DNA of 64,000 nucleotides, from NCBI GenBank assembly GCA_035079005.1, contig CM068709.1, positions 37,732,276-37,796,275 on the forward strand, written 5' to 3'. Positions 60,318 to 64,000 of the stretch are shown one piece after another. Origin of the DNA: Fraxinus americana (lineage: Eukaryota > Streptophyta > Magnoliopsida > Lamiales > Oleaceae). Position 1 is the stretch's first letter. Every line of letters begins with the position of its first letter. The notes under the pieces are model-generated. The model saw only the letters and a list, made by a program, of their open reading frames with translations, did no database searches and had not been told where the DNA came from. The position numbers and the translations under genes were made by a program.

Positions 60318-61068
60318 ACCCCCACCTTTTGGAATTGACGGAAAACATCCCTATATGAAACTTGAAGTGAGAAAGACAACCTTTAAAACCCATAGCTGCC
60401 ATTAGAAATCGACCCTTCACTTGCCATTACAACCGCTGACCTTTTCTCACTCACGCTGGCAACCCACTCGCTTCAATTTGGTTCCTACTCTGCTTTGGGT
60501 CTGCCTTCAGTTTGGTTTCTGCAAACTTTATTTTGCAGAAATTTTGATTTTTAGGCAAAAAAAATTAAAATTAGTACTCAAATTCTTTAAAAGGTGTGAA
60601 AAATGGCAATGAAAGAGCGAAAAATAATAAATTTGGACTGATGTAACGAAGTGCTTAAATTATAAATTATGTCTGAATTTATGAGGATCTGTATTATATA
60701 CGTTTTTTTTTTGGTTGGGGGGCGCGGGCGCTTAACCAACAATCAATAATCTTGTCTCTGGGCTCGAACATGTGATTTGTGGCTCGTCAAAAGATTACTT
60801 GCCTATGCGTGTTGGTGATTGATTGTTGGAAGGATTTCCCATGGAGCTACCAATAAGAAATTCTGGGTTTTGGTTTTGGGTGGGGAAGAAAATGAAGTTT
60901 TGAGGGGATGGGAGGGGAGGGGTTGAAATTGGCGATGAAAATAAAATTTTAAAGGTTCAGAAATGATACAAGGTTTTACGCACCTTGAAGATTATCTTTC
61001 ACACCTCAAGTTTCATACAGGGGCTGTTTTCCATCAATTCCAAAAGGTAAGGAGAGATTGCACAATGG
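60318..61068. mobile_element. Non-autonomous element with long terminal inverted repeats
   Basis: About 750 bp. The left arm CACCTTTTGGAATTGACGGA and the reversed right arm TACCTTTTGGAATTGATGGA match, and similarity continues for about 60 bp (ATGAAACTTGAAGTGAGAAA versus ATGAAACTTGAGGTGTGAAA). Long arms suit a Mutator-type MITE. CACAAT occurs just outside both ends, a possible partial target duplication. No coding content. Confidence 0.7.
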
Positions 61069-61679
61069 ATCTAAAAGGCAGGGTATTCTGTCAATAAGCT
61101 CTCAAAAATATGATTTCAAGTACACCAAACAAATAACAACTCATGGTTTTAACGAGGATGTTACATAGTGGAAGATATTCCCACTCTGAGCTTTAAGTAA
61201 TATCTGATCAAGTAACTGTAAAGTCGAATACATGAGAAGGATATAAATGGCCAGGTAAAAATACAACTTGACAATAAAATTAGCATGTCGGGAGAGGGGG
61301 AAAAAAAACACTAGCAAAATTCGGAATTTTTACTATGAACTAACAAATTTACCAGCTTTTGCATGAGATTGAATCGTGGCGACCGCCAAACAGCTCAAAG
61401 TTGTGACTATAATATACAAGAAATTTGGATGAACATAATAAAAGTCTACCACACATCGCCTATATCACTAAGCTCACAAACTCTGCAGCAACATTACAGG
61501 AAACAAAGTTCTGCATTTGTTATCAGCCAAAAAAAATATGCAAGATCGTGCAAATAACCTGGAGGGACGAATGCTCAAAATGCATACGCCCGATTGTATC
61601 TCCCAAATTACAAGATTAGCATCATACGGCATAATTTACCAGGATGCATGAAGAATAATACTCCGACGCAGACTCCATC
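61069..61679. other. MOR1 3' flank
   Basis: Convergent space between the inverted-repeat element and the MOR1 stop codon; it must contain the MOR1 3' untranslated region. No coding frame recognised. Confidence 0.5.
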
Positions 61680-64000
61680 CTACAGAGGGTCGAGTGACCC
61701 AGTTTTTAACCTTTCCATGCGAGCCTGAAGGCCAGATAGAGCCTTCTCGTCCATGGGAAGGACCCCACCATGCATAGGATTCTCGGTACCAACACCTTCT
61801 GTGACAGAAGGATGACCAGGAAGTCCGTGGGTTACATTCCCATTCATGGGTACCAAAGGCCTACTTCTAGTATCCGGGTTCACTGTAGCTGCTGCTAATT
61901 GGATGCTCTTCATCCTTTCCCTAATAGCATCTAATGTACCGCTTGAAACTGCAGACGAAGTGAATCTGTCAGTTAAATATTCCCCAAAGAAACACAAGCA
62001 ACAAAGACAAGAAATGCATGCTTGTTAGGGAGGATTGGATAGCAATGGTCATCATGAAAGAAGAAAAAGCGGTTAAAATCTTGTCCACTATACTATTAAG
62101 TTCGGTTAATACTGCATAAGAACCATGCACTAACAAGTAACAATTTGCAGGTTAACTAACCTCCAGATAATAACCTGTCACTTCTTAGTTCCCCCAAATT
62201 CTGCTGTAAACCAGATTGATCTGACAAAGGACCTCTTGCAGAGATGGTATTGGTAGCCCTATCTTCTTCGGCATAAGATGGTGGTAAACTGAAGTTTGTA
62301 GGTTCAACTTTAGCATTCAGATTTCTTGAATCATTTGTATTCACAGGTGATACAGGGCCGTATTTTGGAGAGAGGTCGAGTGCCACTGGTGGAGGAGTCG
62401 ACAGAGGTACACTCGAAGGGGTCCTTCCTGCAGCTGCATTTTTCTCCATCTGCAATAGAAGTTAATAATAAATATTGAGAAATTGTTTCCTTCATAACAT
62501 TAACTACGCAAAGATAAAATTAGATCCAGACCTGTGCTAAACCATCTCTAATGTATGTTCTAAATGCCTCGCTAGCATTTTGCAGCTGAGCAAATATATC
62601 AACCTGAAACCAGATTCAGTCAATGAAATTTGATAAAATATACACGCCCTAAAATACACTCCAAAATATTTCAAAAGAAATAACATGTTCGATCTTATTG
62701 TGGATGGATGTTATATATGGAACTTACCTGAGGATATAACTGTGTAATTCGATAGAGTTCATAGAGACCAATTGTGCAAGTTTGCTTGTCACCAATTTTT
62801 TTAAATATTGCAGCCAATTCTTGCTGTAAACATCACCACAAAATTTATTTGAGAAAGCAGGGTAATACAAGGACAGGACATGGACAAAAGAAACCAAATT
62901 AGACAGGACAAATCAAACATTCAAATAAAAGTGCGTAAGAAAGCATAAATACCTTTAATTGGGCATCTGCAGAATGCGTTGCAGGTGCTGGACCATTGGC
63001 TGCTGAATCACCCCAGTGAGTTTGTCCAGCAGGGCCAGAAGGGGTCAACATTCTTGCAGCTGCCAAGGTCTGCTCAATTTTGTTTGAAGGTGATCAGGAT
63101 GAGAAAAAACGAGTCCGGAAACAAATGTATTATCAAGAGTTTGCCACAAGTACCTGAAGATTAAGATCAATGTAGGCAAGAATAATAGGCTGCGGTTGCA
63201 TGTCTATAGGGACCATGGAAAGATGACCCTTTATGGCAGTTCCACGAAGCTTAACAAGCTCGTGCAGAACAGTTTTCACCATGCGAAGTGGTTTGTCATC
63301 AGCTCCCGCTCTTTTGTTAATTCAAGAGTTGTTGGCAGTGGGCAGTTAAAACATTTAGTTAGTACACATTGTGAAATTAATCAGAACAGCACTCAACAGG
63401 TATCTCATTAAACAAGGAACAAAATCCTATCATTTATCTTTAAAGTTTTGAGAGGTACCTCCTTCGTATTTCTTCCATTCCTAATTCTTGTAGGTATATA
63501 TGGATACTTTGAAGGATACGATCAAGATCAACATCATATATAGTATTTTGAAGAACCTATCCCATGCAAGTATTAGTAATATTAACTTCAAAAGAAAGAC
63601 GCAACACATTTATGAAAGATGTGAAATATGCGAGAGAAGGCAGCAGCCACCAAGTTTCACGAGGAAAGGAAAAGAAAAGAGAATCACCTTAGTAAGTTTG
63701 ATTAAACATTTGACTACCAAATCTGAAAATTTCTGATTTCTCAAGGTAAGGGACTCATTCACTGCTGGAGATGGCCACCTTGACGGGTCAACAGGACTTA
63801 AAAGATTTATGAGCACAACAAATGATGAGGTCCGGTCGGCATTATCCTGAACTCAGGATTAGTTGGGCAAGAAGGCAAAAAATTAGTATCTCAAAAATTA
63901 AGCACACGTTTGCGCACACAGACACCAAGAGATGCATTTTAGGAAACAAATATACCAGAATTTTGAGCATCAAAACATTTAGAGCTCTCAAAAGTTGAGA
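61680..64000 (-). CDS. MOR1: MOR1/GEM1 microtubule-associated protein, C-terminal part
   Basis: Plant XMAP215/TOG-family protein that speeds microtubule growth and organises cortical arrays, spindle and phragmoplast. Only the last nine exons are present, minus strand: 64000-63956 (cut by the edge), 63846-63688, 63556-63459, 63310-63154, 63069-62953, 62823-62728, 62603-62532, 62449-62161, 61948-61680. They sum to 1302 nt, 433 residues plus TAG, in frame throughout. Recognisable text: SQLLRALNVLMLKIL, QKFSDLVVKCLIKLTK, ELGMEEIRRRAGADDKPLRM, GHLSMVPIDMQPQPIILAYI, and the end DEKALSGLQARMERLKTGSL. The N-terminal three-quarters, with the TOG repeats, lies beyond base 64000. It converges on the Dof gene. 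Confidence 0.95.

Overview
This is nuclear DNA from a flowering plant, most likely a eudicot. It is AT-rich, has spliced genes with GT-AG introns up to several kb, and carries plant-only families (CPL1, Dof, plant WAPL, MOR1), a Tat-type Ty3/gypsy retrotransposon and many small inverted-repeat elements. I cannot name the species. No tRNA, rRNA or CRISPR was found, and there is no sign of bacterial or organellar DNA.

Layout, left to right. 126-12051 (-): all but the last C-terminal exon(s) of CPL1, the RNA polymerase II CTD phosphatase-like protein with two dsRNA-binding domains; 15 exons add up to 904 in-frame codons. 12.1-23.7 kb: gene-free, holding Tourist-like MITEs, a hAT-type MITE with an 8-bp target duplication, a GC-rich fold-back, a decayed RPA70-like OB-fold/zinc-ribbon fragment and a decayed copia-gag-like (UBN2) fragment. 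23729-35067 (+): a complete WAPL cohesin-release gene, 13 exons and 997 residues. 35629-37343 (-): an epoxide-hydrolase-type alpha/beta hydrolase in four exons, broken by one +1 and one -1 frameshift. 37687-53618 (+): a dead copy of splicing factor SF3B2 with several nonsense codons and indels and no central exons. Its first intron holds an 11.3-kb LTR retrotransposon (38113-49422) with about 97% identical LTRs and a near-perfect 5-bp target duplication. 58808-59539 (+): an intact single-exon Dof transcription factor. 61680-64000 (-): the C-terminal 433 residues of the microtubule protein MOR1 (XMAP215/TOG family), running off the right edge.

The genes are unrelated housekeeping and regulatory loci (transcription/RNA processing, cohesin, detoxification or lipid epoxide metabolism, splicing, transcription factor, microtubules), as usual in plant chromosomes; no operon-like or clustered pathway is seen. 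The notable features are decay and transposition: the SF3B2 relic and its retroelement, the frameshifted hydrolase, a segmental duplication in a CPL1 intron in which the second copy is an empty site for a MITE in the first, and several related small element families. I found no convincing new biological system. The closest leads are the antisense reading region and tandem arrays inside the retrotransposon, and a GC-rich fold-back family seen twice.
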